Source: Streptomyces sp. NBC_00078
Lineage (GTDB): Bacteria > Actinomycetota > Actinomycetes > Streptomycetales > Streptomycetaceae
Reading direction: 5' to 3'
Assembly: GCF_026343335.1 (NCBI RefSeq)
Contig: NZ_JAPELX010000001.1
Location: 5,642,001 to 5,706,000, forward strand
Length of the DNA stretch: 64,000 bases
Below, in pieces: positions 52,844 through 60,022 of this stretch; the first letter of the stretch is position 1; each line of letters starts with the position of its first letter. The translations under genes were made by a program, and so were the position numbers. The notes beneath the pieces were generated by a model. That model was not told where the DNA came from. It ran no database searches and worked only from the letters and a program-made list of their open reading frames with translations.

Positions 52844-53899
52844 TTGACCTGGCCAGCAGCCTTGCCCGGTGCCGCTCTGCGCGTGATGCGTACGGCGGCC
52901 GGACGGCGTGCGCTGCAAGTGGTCGTGCTGGTGGGCGGGTTGCTCGCGCTCGGGTTCCTCTGCGGGGAACAGGCGCACGCGGCTGAGGAGGCGCCGGCCG
53001 TCACCTCGTCCGAGGTTGCGCAGGCCGCCCCGGCGGACGGCGTCGGGGCGTTGACGGGCGGTGCTGTCACCACGGCCGCCACAGTCACTGCGGCCGACCG
53101 ACTGGCGGCCTCGGCGGTCGCACCCGAGATGCGTCCCGCGCCGCCCGCCACCGAGCCGAAGCCTCAGACCCCGGCCAAGCCGTTCCCGGACACTCCGGCC
53201 CAGCCCAAGCCCGCCTCCGCCACCTCCTCCACCTCTTCCGCCTCCACGTCCCTCACCTCCACTTCGAAATCCGTGCGGCCGTTGGCAGAGGCCCCCGTCC
53301 GGCTGGTGAAGTCCGTGGCCGATCGTGTCGTGCAGCCGGCCGGGGGACTCGTGGAGCCGATTCCCGCCGGGCTGGGTGAAGTGGCGGCGCAGATACCGCT
53401 TTTGTCCGCGCTGCCGACGCCACCCGGGTCGCCGTCGGTGCCGAGCCTGCCTTCCTTGCGCTCGCCGGCCCGTTTCCCCGCGCAGCCGGGCCTGATACCT
53501 CCCACGCCGTTCGCGCACGTGCCGCAGGTTGGTGCCGCGGGCTCGGTGACCGAGGGGGCCGTCGACGACAGGCGCTCCGCTGCGGCGGGCGCGAGCAGCA
53601 CGGCACACGGGCCACGGCTTACCGTCGGAGTCACCGCGGCCGGCGCCACCGCACACGGCGACCGGCAGCGCTCCGCCGGTGCCCCTCACGCCCCGGCCCA
53701 TCAGGCGCCCGGCGGCGACCCGACCGGCGCGCTGGGCAACCAGGCCGCCGTGGACAACGGCACGTCGAGGCACGGTGACGTACACGCCGTCGCCCTGAAC
53801 CACCGGGCGCCCCTGCAGCTCCTGCCCGGCGCCGCCGCTCCTGCGAACGCGGCCGGCACCCGGGACAGGCACCGGGACATTCCCGTCTTCCCCGGCTAG
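52844..53899 (+). CDS. Secreted Ala/Pro/Ser-rich protein of unknown function
   Basis: A 351-residue exported protein. The signal peptide (RRALQVVVLVGGLLALGFL...AHAAEE) is clear. The mature part is low-complexity with Pro/Ala/Ser/Thr tracts and one more ordered stretch, PVRLVKSVADRVVQPAGGLVEPIPAGL, whose V-x-PxAGG pattern resembles the repeats of the next protein. The start is uncertain: TTG 52844 has GGAGG ten bases upstream; GTG 52808 and ATG 52886 are in frame. It probably works with the following secreted repeat protein. Confidence 0.72.
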   Translation: MTWPAALPGAALRVMRTAAGRRALQVVVLVGGLLALGFLCGEQAHAAEEAPAVTSSEVAQAAPADGVGALTGGAVTTAATVTAADRLAASAVAPEMRPAPPATEPKPQTPAKPFPDTPAQPKPASATSSTSSASTSLTSTSKSVRPLAEAPVRLVKSVADRVVQPAGGLVEPIPAGLGEVAAQIPLLSALPTPPGSPSVPSLPSLRSPARFPAQPGLIPPTPFAHVPQVGAAGSVTEGAVDDRRSAAAGASSTAHGPRLTVGVTAAGATAHGDRQRSAGAPHAPAHQAPGGDPTGALGNQAAVDNGTSRHGDVHAVALNHRAPLQLLPGAAAPANAAGTRDRHRDIPVFPG

Positions 53900-53900
53900 A

Positions 53901-53952
53901 GCAGACCTCTCCCCCGCCACGGACGTGCCGCGCGGGGGCGGAACAGGTCTGC
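53901..53952 (+). terminator. Two-tier hairpin terminator
   Basis: GCAGACCT pairs with AGGTCTGC and, inside, CCCCCGC pairs with GCGGGGG, 2 bp after the stop of the secreted-protein gene. Confidence 0.65.
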
Positions 53953-54149
53953 CCGCCTGTCCGGACACCCCTCCGCTCTCAGGACGGAAGCCGCCGAATC
54001 CGCTGGTCACCGGTCCCGATTCCCTGGACCACGACCGCGAGCGGCGCCGGAAATGCCCCAAGCCTTTCGAAGAAGCACCGGAACCCCCTGGACCTCCCCG
54101 AGGTCGCGGAGAGCCGGCGCTTCCAGGGATCTAAGGATCTGACGCACGC

Positions 54150-56099
54150 ATGAACAAGAACATCCGCCGCTCCATCGTCATAGCCGCCGGAGTCACCGGC
54201 GCGTGGGCGCTCGGCTCCGCCGTCGCGAGCGCCGACGAACTGCCCGCCTCCTCCCTGTCGGTGTCCGACGCGGCCTCCGGCACCGACAGCGACAGCACGC
54301 TCGGCACTGTCACGGGCGCGCTCACCGACACGGTCGACGGCGTCGTCACCACAGTTCGCGAGACCGGCGTTCGCGAGACCGCCGTCCACGACACCGCGGC
54401 CAAGGCGATCTCCCCGGTGGCCGACGCCGACGCTGACGGCGTCACCGAGACCGTGGGCAGCGCCGAGAGGGCGATGCCCGACGGCACCGTCGAACAGGCC
54501 CGTAAGTACGTAGACGACAAGGTCTCCGTCCCCCAGGCGGCCGACAAGGCGTCCAAGGTCCGAGGCGCCGCCGCGATCCAGGGCGCCAAGGCCGCCCGCG
54601 CCGCCCAGACCCATGCGCAGGCCACGGCCGAGGCCACCGTCGCCGCCGCCCGGACCACCGTCTCCGACACGACCACCCCCATCCGGGGCGAGGTCGACTA
54701 CCTCTTCGGCCCCCTCGCCGCCTTCGCGCCGGAACTGGAGGAGGCCCTGGCGGCCGCCCAGACGAAGCTCCAGGCCGTGCAGTCGGCGACCCGCACCACG
54801 GACGCCGTCCGGAGCACCGCGAGGACCGCGACGACCGGCGCCCGGGGTCGTGCCACCGACGTGACCGCCACCGCGCAGGGCGAGGCCGGTGCCGTCACCG
54901 GCGCCGCCCACGCCACCGTCTCCGCGGTCCCGAGCCAGGTCACGGGCACGGTCGGCGGTGTCGAGCAGAAGGTCCTCGGCACCGGCAGGAGCGTGCCCGT
55001 CACGGTCACGCCGATCGCCGACGAGACGGTCGCGGCCGCCGTCCCGCCGCTTGCGACCAGTGCCGTGCACGGCGTGACGCCGGTGGCCGGCCAGGCCGTG
55101 GCGGGCGTCGTCCCGGTCGCCGGGCAGGCCGTCGCCGGGGTCGTGCCCGTCGCCGCTCACGCGGTGGACGGCGTGGTGCCGGTCGCCACGGGTGCCGTGC
55201 ACGGCGTGACGCCCGTGGCCGGCGGTGCCGTGTCAGGGGTCGCGCAGACGGCCGGGCATGCGGTCGACACGGCGACGGCGGCGGCCCACGGGGCCGTGGC
55301 CGACGTACAGCCGGTCGCCACCGGTGCCGTGCAGGGCGTGACGCCCGTCGCGGGCGGTGCGGTCTCCGGTGTGCGGTCGGTGTCGGGCGGTGCGGTGGAC
55401 GGTGTGGTGCCGGTCGCGGGCGGGGTCGTCGCGGACGTGCCGCCGTACGCCACCGGCCTGGTCGGTCAGGTCCTCGACGACGCCACGGGCACGGTGCTGC
55501 CGCCCGTCGCCCACACCGCCGTGGACGGCGTGCTGCCGGTCGCCGGACAGGCCGTGACGGACGCGGGCGGGGTGGCGTACGGCGTCGTGGGCGACGTCCG
55601 GCCGTTCGTCGGCGGGGTCTCCGAGGCCGCGGTGCCGCTCGCGTACGGCGTGGCCGGTGACGGGACCGAGTTGGCGTACGGCGTCACGGGCCAGGTGCCG
55701 CAGTTCGCGCAGGGGGTCACCGGTGCCGTGCGGCCCGTCGTCGACACCGTCACCGAGACCGTCCGCCCGCTCGTGGGAGGCGTCGGCGGCAGCGCGACGA
55801 CGCTCGCCTACGGCGTCGCGGGCGACGTCAGCCCCTTCGCGTACGGCGTCGTCGGCGAAGTCGACCCGTTCGCCCACGGTGTCGTGGGCCGGGCCGCGCC
55901 CTTCGCCGACGACCTGACCGGCACCGTCCGCTCCACCGCCGGCCCGCTCGCAGGCCACGCCGTCACCGGCGTCGAGGGCGTCGCCGACTCGCTCACGCCG
56001 AGCTATGCGCAGGGCGTGAGGGACGTGCAGCACGTGCAGCACGTGCAGCACGTGCAGAACGTGCAGAACGTGCAGTACGGCACCCCGTACAGCATCTGA
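54150..56099 (+). CDS. Secreted protein built of tandem 11-residue repeats
   Basis: A 649-residue exported protein: signal peptide at 1-~28 (NKNIRRSIVIAAGVTGAWALG...ASA), an Ala/Thr-rich region (~30-300), then about 28 uninterrupted 11-residue repeats from residue 304 to ~610. The early repeats follow the type AVHGVTPVAGG and the later ones AYGVVGDVRPF. The tail is VQHVQHVQHVQNVQNVQYG, from a 9-bp CACGTGCAG repeat. Strict 11-residue periodicity with Gly and Val at fixed positions suggests a solenoid or fibre; no known surface motif or sortase signal is present. It lies 250 bp after another secreted protein gene. Function unknown. Confidence 0.85.
   Translation: MNKNIRRSIVIAAGVTGAWALGSAVASADELPASSLSVSDAASGTDSDSTLGTVTGALTDTVDGVVTTVRETGVRETAVHDTAAKAISPVADADADGVTETVGSAERAMPDGTVEQARKYVDDKVSVPQAADKASKVRGAAAIQGAKAARAAQTHAQATAEATVAAARTTVSDTTTPIRGEVDYLFGPLAAFAPELEEALAAAQTKLQAVQSATRTTDAVRSTARTATTGARGRATDVTATAQGEAGAVTGAAHATVSAVPSQVTGTVGGVEQKVLGTGRSVPVTVTPIADETVAAAVPPLATSAVHGVTPVAGQAVAGVVPVAGQAVAGVVPVAAHAVDGVVPVATGAVHGVTPVAGGAVSGVAQTAGHAVDTATAAAHGAVADVQPVATGAVQGVTPVAGGAVSGVRSVSGGAVDGVVPVAGGVVADVPPYATGLVGQVLDDATGTVLPPVAHTAVDGVLPVAGQAVTDAGGVAYGVVGDVRPFVGGVSEAAVPLAYGVAGDGTELAYGVTGQVPQFAQGVTGAVRPVVDTVTETVRPLVGGVGGSATTLAYGVAGDVSPFAYGVVGEVDPFAHGVVGRAAPFADDLTGTVRSTAGPLAGHAVTGVEGVADSLTPSYAQGVRDVQHVQHVQHVQNVQNVQYGTPYSI
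55059..55990 (+). repeat. 33-bp coding tandem repeat (11-residue units)
   Basis: About 28 diverged copies encoding the pattern [GQH]-A-V-x-G-V-x-P-V-A-x. Codons within copies are similar enough (for example GTGCACGGCGTGACGCC at 55066 and 55198) to favour recombination-driven length change. Confidence 0.8.
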
Positions 56100-56112
56100 C
56101 CGCCCGCCATCG

Positions 56113-56137
56113 GCGGCGCACGCACTCAGTGCGCCGC
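56113..56137 (+). terminator. Short hairpin after the repeat-protein gene
   Basis: GCGGCGCAC pairs with GTGCGCCGC (9 bp, 7-nt loop), 13 bp after the stop codon. Confidence 0.5.
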
Positions 56138-56298
56138 ACGACCGACTCCGCGAGGTCGAAGGTCCCGGACGGCCGAATGCCGTCGGTCCCGTCCGACCGA
56201 AACCCCGCGGAACGGGCCGGCCGGTCCCCATTGGGGTGGGGATCGCGCTTGCCCACAGCCCTCTGAGCGGCCCGTTCGGGTCCTAGGGGGTGTGCCAG

Positions 56299-56334
56299 GG
56301 GCCTCACCGGGTCAACCCCAGCCCGGTGAGGCCC
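56299..56334 (+). terminator. Strong hairpin with T-rich tail
   Basis: GGGCCTCACCGGG pairs with CCCGGTGAGGCCC (13 bp, 10-nt loop) followed by TTTCCC. Separates the repeat-protein gene from sucCD. Confidence 0.75.
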
Positions 56335-56442
56335 TTTCCCCCTTGCCCCCCGTCCTGGCCCCGTCTCGCCCCCATCCTGTCCCCGCCCCTTACCCCTCAG
56401 AGGCCTCACATTCGGCACGCCGTGCCAGTGAGCACGGCATCA

Positions 56443-56458
56443 TGTGACAGGTATCACC
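56443..56458. promoter_or_regulatory. CRP-like site upstream of sucCD
   Basis: TGTGA, six bases, TCACC: one mismatch from the symmetric TGTGA-N6-TCACA consensus, 179 bp before the sucC start. Plausible cAMP-receptor-type site; Streptomyces have a Crp protein but a match in a 537-bp region could occur by chance. Confidence 0.35.
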
Positions 56459-56636
56459 GCTCAGGTGTGACGCTCGATTTAGGGGCCTCCTGCAAGCAGC
56501 GATAACCTGCGAGACGGACATGCCGCGCGCTCGGTCACCGTGTGCGCCTCCCTTGTGACAGCGGACGTCACGTTGCCCGTCGCGGCACGCCCACGCATCC
56601 AACGAACCGCGAGATCACTGATAGGGACGGAAGCGC

Positions 56637-57815
56637 GTGGACCTGTTCGAGTATCAGGCGAGGGACCTCTTCGCCAAGCACGATGTACCGGTGCTGGCCG
56701 GTGAAGTCATCGACACGCCTGAGGCGGCCCGCGCAGCCACCGAGCGTCTCGGTGGCAAGTCCGTCGTCAAGGCCCAGGTGAAGGTCGGCGGCCGTGGCAA
56801 GGCCGGTGGCGTGAAGCTCGCCGCCACCCCGGACGAGGCCGTCGCACGTGCGACGGACATCCTCGGCATGGACATCAAGGGCCACACGGTCCACAAGGTG
56901 ATGATCGCCGAGACCGCGCCCGAGATCGTCGAGGAGTACTACGTCTCGTACCTCCTCGACCGCACCAACCGCACCTTCCTCGCCATGGCGTCCGTCCAGG
57001 GCGGCGTGGAGATCGAGGTCGTCGCGGAGGAGAACCCCGAGGCCCTCGCGAAGGTGCCGGTCGACGCCAACGAGGGTGTCTCGATCGAGAAGGCCCGCGA
57101 GATCGTCGCCCAGGCCAAGTTCCCGGCCGACGTCGCCGAGCAGGTCGCCGAGATCCTGGTGACGCTGTGGGACACCTTCATCAAGGAGGACGCCCTCCTC
57201 GTCGAGGTCAACCCCCTGGCCAAGGTCGCCTCCGGCAAGGTCATCGCCCTCGACGGCAAGGTGTCGCTGGACGAGAACGCCGAGTTCCGCCAGCCGGAGC
57301 ACGAGGCGCTCGAGGACAAGGACTCGGCCAACCCGCTTGAGGCGGCCGCCAAGGCCAAGAACCTCAACTACGTGAAGCTCGACGGCGAGGTCGGCATCAT
57401 CGGCAACGGCGCGGGTCTCGTCATGAGCACCCTGGACGTCGTCGCGTACGCCGGTGAGGCCCACGGTGGCGTCAAGCCCGCCAACTTCCTCGACATCGGC
57501 GGCGGCGCGTCCGCGGCCGTGATGGCGAACGGCCTGGAGATCATCCTCGGCGACCCGGACGTCAAGTCCGTGTTCGTCAACGTCTTCGGCGGCATCACCG
57601 CGTGCGACGAGGTCGCCAACGGCATCGTGCAGGCGCTGCAGCTGCTCGCGGACAAGGGCGAGGAAGTCACCAAGCCCCTCGTCGTCCGCCTCGACGGCAA
57701 CAACGCCGAGCTGGGTCGCAAGATCCTCTCCGACGCCAACCACCCGCTGGTGCAGCGCGTGGACACCATGGACGGCGCGGCCGACAAGGCCGCCGAGCTC
57801 GCGGCTGCGAAGTAA
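56637..57815 (+). CDS. sucC: Succinyl-CoA synthetase (ADP-forming) beta subunit
   Basis: A 392-residue ATP-grasp subunit; with SucD it interconverts succinyl-CoA and succinate with phosphorylation of ADP in the TCA cycle. It begins MDLFEYQARDLFAKH, the classic SucC start, and contains VKAQVKVGGRGKAGGVK, the EVNPLAKV metal-binding segment, GNGAGLVMSTLDVV and NVFGGITACDEVA. GTG 56637 is 23 bp ahead of the next hint of a start and fits the family N terminus. SucD follows after 22 bp. Upstream lies a CRP-like site. Confidence 0.97.
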   Translation: MDLFEYQARDLFAKHDVPVLAGEVIDTPEAARAATERLGGKSVVKAQVKVGGRGKAGGVKLAATPDEAVARATDILGMDIKGHTVHKVMIAETAPEIVEEYYVSYLLDRTNRTFLAMASVQGGVEIEVVAEENPEALAKVPVDANEGVSIEKAREIVAQAKFPADVAEQVAEILVTLWDTFIKEDALLVEVNPLAKVASGKVIALDGKVSLDENAEFRQPEHEALEDKDSANPLEAAAKAKNLNYVKLDGEVGIIGNGAGLVMSTLDVVAYAGEAHGGVKPANFLDIGGGASAAVMANGLEIILGDPDVKSVFVNVFGGITACDEVANGIVQALQLLADKGEEVTKPLVVRLDGNNAELGRKILSDANHPLVQRVDTMDGAADKAAELAAAK

Positions 57816-57837
57816 GGGAAGAGGGACAGACACAGCC

Positions 57838-58722
57838 ATGGCTATCTTCCTCAACAAGGACAGCAAGGTCATCGTCCAGGGCATGACCGGCTCCACGGGC
57901 ATGAAGCACACCAAGCTCATGCTCGCCGACGGCACGAACATCGTCGGTGGTGTGAACCCGCGCAAGGCGGGCACGTCCGTGGACATCGACGGCACCGACA
58001 TCCCGGTGTTCGGCACCGTCGCCGAGGCGATCGAGAAGACGGGCGCGAACGTATCCGTCCTCTTCGTGCCGCCGGCCTTCTCCAAGGCCGCCGTGGTCGA
58101 GGCCATCGACGCCGAGATCCCGCTCGCGGTCGTCATCACCGAGGGCATCGCCGTCCACGACTCGGCCGCGTTCTACGCGTACGCCGTGGCCAAGGGCAAC
58201 AAGACCCGGATCATCGGCCCCAACTGCCCCGGTCTCATCACGCCGGGCCAGTCGAACGCCGGCATCATCCCGGGCGACATCACCAAGCCGGGCCGCATCG
58301 GTCTGGTCTCGAAGTCCGGCACGCTGACGTACCAGATGATGTACGAGCTGCGTGACATCGGCTTCTCGTCCGCCGTCGGCATCGGTGGCGACCCGGTCAT
58401 CGGTACGACGCACATCGACGCGCTCGCCGCGTTCGAGGCCGACCCCGACACCGACCTGATCGTGATGATCGGTGAGATCGGTGGCGACGCCGAGGAGCGT
58501 GCGGCGGACTTCATCGCGAAGAACGTGACCAAGCCGGTCGTCGGCTACGTCGCGGGCTTCACCGCGCCCGAGGGCAAGACCATGGGCCACGCCGGCGCCA
58601 TCGTCTCCGGCTCCTCCGGCACGGCCGCCGCCAAGAAGGAGGCCCTCGAGGCCGCCGGCGTCAAGGTCGGCAAGACGCCGACCGAGACGGCGAAGCTGGC
58701 CCGGGAGATCCTCGCCGGCTGA
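57838..58722 (+). CDS. sucD: Succinyl-CoA synthetase (ADP-forming) alpha subunit
   Basis: A 294-residue CoA-binding subunit. MAIFLNKDSKVIVQGMTGSTG is the Rossmann CoA site; IGPNCPGLITPG precedes the region; the phospho-histidine is in GHAGAIVSGSSGTA (His near residue 246). Length and ends match the family. It forms the operon sucCD with the gene before it and is followed by a strong terminator. Confidence 0.97.
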   Translation: MAIFLNKDSKVIVQGMTGSTGMKHTKLMLADGTNIVGGVNPRKAGTSVDIDGTDIPVFGTVAEAIEKTGANVSVLFVPPAFSKAAVVEAIDAEIPLAVVITEGIAVHDSAAFYAYAVAKGNKTRIIGPNCPGLITPGQSNAGIIPGDITKPGRIGLVSKSGTLTYQMMYELRDIGFSSAVGIGGDPVIGTTHIDALAAFEADPDTDLIVMIGEIGGDAEERAADFIAKNVTKPVVGYVAGFTAPEGKTMGHAGAIVSGSSGTAAAKKEALEAAGVKVGKTPTETAKLAREILAG

Positions 58723-58746
58723 ACGGCGGCTTCCTGACCGAGCGTT

Positions 58747-58783
58747 GATGGGCCCGCTCCCCGTGAAGGGGGACGGGCCCATC
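58747..58783 (+). terminator. sucCD terminator
   Basis: GATGGGCCCG pairs with CGGGCCCATC around an inner CTCCCC/GGGG stem, 24 bp after the sucD stop. Confidence 0.8.
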
Positions 58784-58849
58784 GGCATGAGGAACACTCG
58801 TGAACTCGTGAACTCGCGACGAGTTTCCGTTCATCACTCGCGAGGGGTT

Positions 58850-59917
58850 TCAATTCATCAGCGGTACGAGCCGCTCCGGTCCGTGCGCCGTCGCCGTCCG
58901 CAGCTTCGTCCGCAGCTCCGTCTGCGCCTCCGACAGCGCGCCCTGGGCCACTCGCGGCGGAACTCCCTGCACCTGCGCGCCCGGAGCGACCGGAGGCTCG
59001 TAGTGCGTCGGGGCCGTTCGCACGGTGAGCGCCGTCGTCCCGATCAGGGCCACCGTGAAGGCGATGGCGGCCCGTGTCCAGAAGCGCGCCCTGCGTTCGC
59101 CGCCCGTCCGCACCGCCGGGGGTCTGCCCGCGCGCAGTGGCTCCGTGGAGGCCACCTCGGCCAGCCGGCGATGGAGCACGGCGGGGTCGGCGAGTTCCGG
59201 CAGGCGCGCGGCGATCACCTCGCGCGCGTGCAGCAGCCGGCCGGCCGTCGCCGGCGTGCTCGCCTCCGCCTCGGCCGCGGTCTCCGGCAGATCGAGGCCG
59301 ACACCGTCGTACAGCAGCAGCGCCCTGCGGTGTGGCGACGGGAGTTTCAGGAGCACGTCCAGCAGCGCGCGGTCGGCCGCGTCGGGCGGCGGCGGCTCTG
59401 GGTGCCGGTAGCGGGGGCGGAAGCGGTGCCAGGGGGAGAGCGCGTACTCGTACGCCGTCGCCCGCACCCACCCCGCCGGGTCCCGGTCGACGGCCACCTC
59501 GGGCCAGCGCTGCCAGGCGAGTTGGAAGGCCCGCTCGACCGATTCGCGGGCCAGCTCGCGCCGCCCGGTGAGCAGGTAGGCCTGCCGCGCGAGGGCAGGG
59601 GCGCAGAACGCGTACAACGCGTCGAAGGCCTGAGCGGGTGTCAGAGGAGCGTCGGCCGGCACGGGATCCGCGGCCGACGGCTGCTCCTCCGGACTCCCCG
59701 TCACCTCGGTTTCGGTCCGGGCGAGTTCGGTCAGGAGCGCCACGTAGGCCTCGCGTCTGCGGCCGCGCGGTGTCGTGCGTCCGCTCTCCCAGGAGGCCAC
59801 GGCCCTGCCGGGGATACCGAGCCGCTTGGCGACCTGATCCTGCGTCAGTGAGCCGGCCTCGCGCAGGCGTCGGCGCTCCGTGGGCGGCGGCAGCGGGCTC
59901 GCGGGGTTCGGCGTCAC
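58850..59917 (-). CDS. Hybrid regulator: XRE-type HTH, ECF-sigma-like core and membrane anchor
   Basis: A 355-residue protein of mixed make-up. Residues ~15-65 are a Cro/C1-type helix-turn-helix (LTQDQVAKRLGIPGRAVASWESGR). About 95-240 resemble an ECF sigma factor, with region 2 (ALYAFCAPALARQAYLLTGRRELARESVERAFQLAW) and a degenerate region 4 (DVLLKLPSPHRRALLLYDGVGLDLPETA). A single membrane helix lies at about 285-303 (AAIAFTVALIGTTALTV), and the C-terminal tail is outside. Whether it still directs RNA polymerase is unclear. GTG 59917 has AAGGGTG upstream. The AT-rich region 59925-59960 is a likely divergent promoter. Confidence 0.82.
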   Translation of the reverse strand: MTPNPASPLPPPTERRRLREAGSLTQDQVAKRLGIPGRAVASWESGRTTPRGRRREAYVALLTELARTETEVTGSPEEQPSAADPVPADAPLTPAQAFDALYAFCAPALARQAYLLTGRRELARESVERAFQLAWQRWPEVAVDRDPAGWVRATAYEYALSPWHRFRPRYRHPEPPPPDAADRALLDVLLKLPSPHRRALLLYDGVGLDLPETAAEAEASTPATAGRLLHAREVIAARLPELADPAVLHRRLAEVASTEPLRAGRPPAVRTGGERRARFWTRAAIAFTVALIGTTALTVRTAPTHYEPPVAPGAQVQGVPPRVAQGALSEAQTELRTKLRTATAHGPERLVPLMN

Positions 59918-60022
59918 GGCGCACCCTTACGTACGAAAAAGTACATAAACGTATATTGAGCGACACTTCGGAGGTTTGCCTGTTACGACGAGAAAGCGCG
60001 TGTCGTTGGGAGCATGGCGGGC
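59918..60022. promoter_or_regulatory. AT-rich divergent promoter region
   Basis: Contains GTAC-gaaaaa-GTAC and ACGTATATT (about 59929-59957), unusually AT-rich for this genome, between the hybrid regulator and the membrane protein gene. TATATT is a candidate -10 for the plus strand. Confidence 0.4.

Larger units (their letters stand above)
56100..56636. other. 537-bp intergenic region before sucC: two hairpins and a CRP-like site
   Basis: No gene seen. It contains a hairpin directly after the repeat-protein gene (56113-56137), a strong terminator (56299-56334), a GGCAC-gcc-GTGCC palindrome near 56415 and a CRP-like site (56443-56458). A GATAAC box lies near 56501. The right-hand 170 bp is the sucC promoter and leader. 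Confidence 0.5.
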
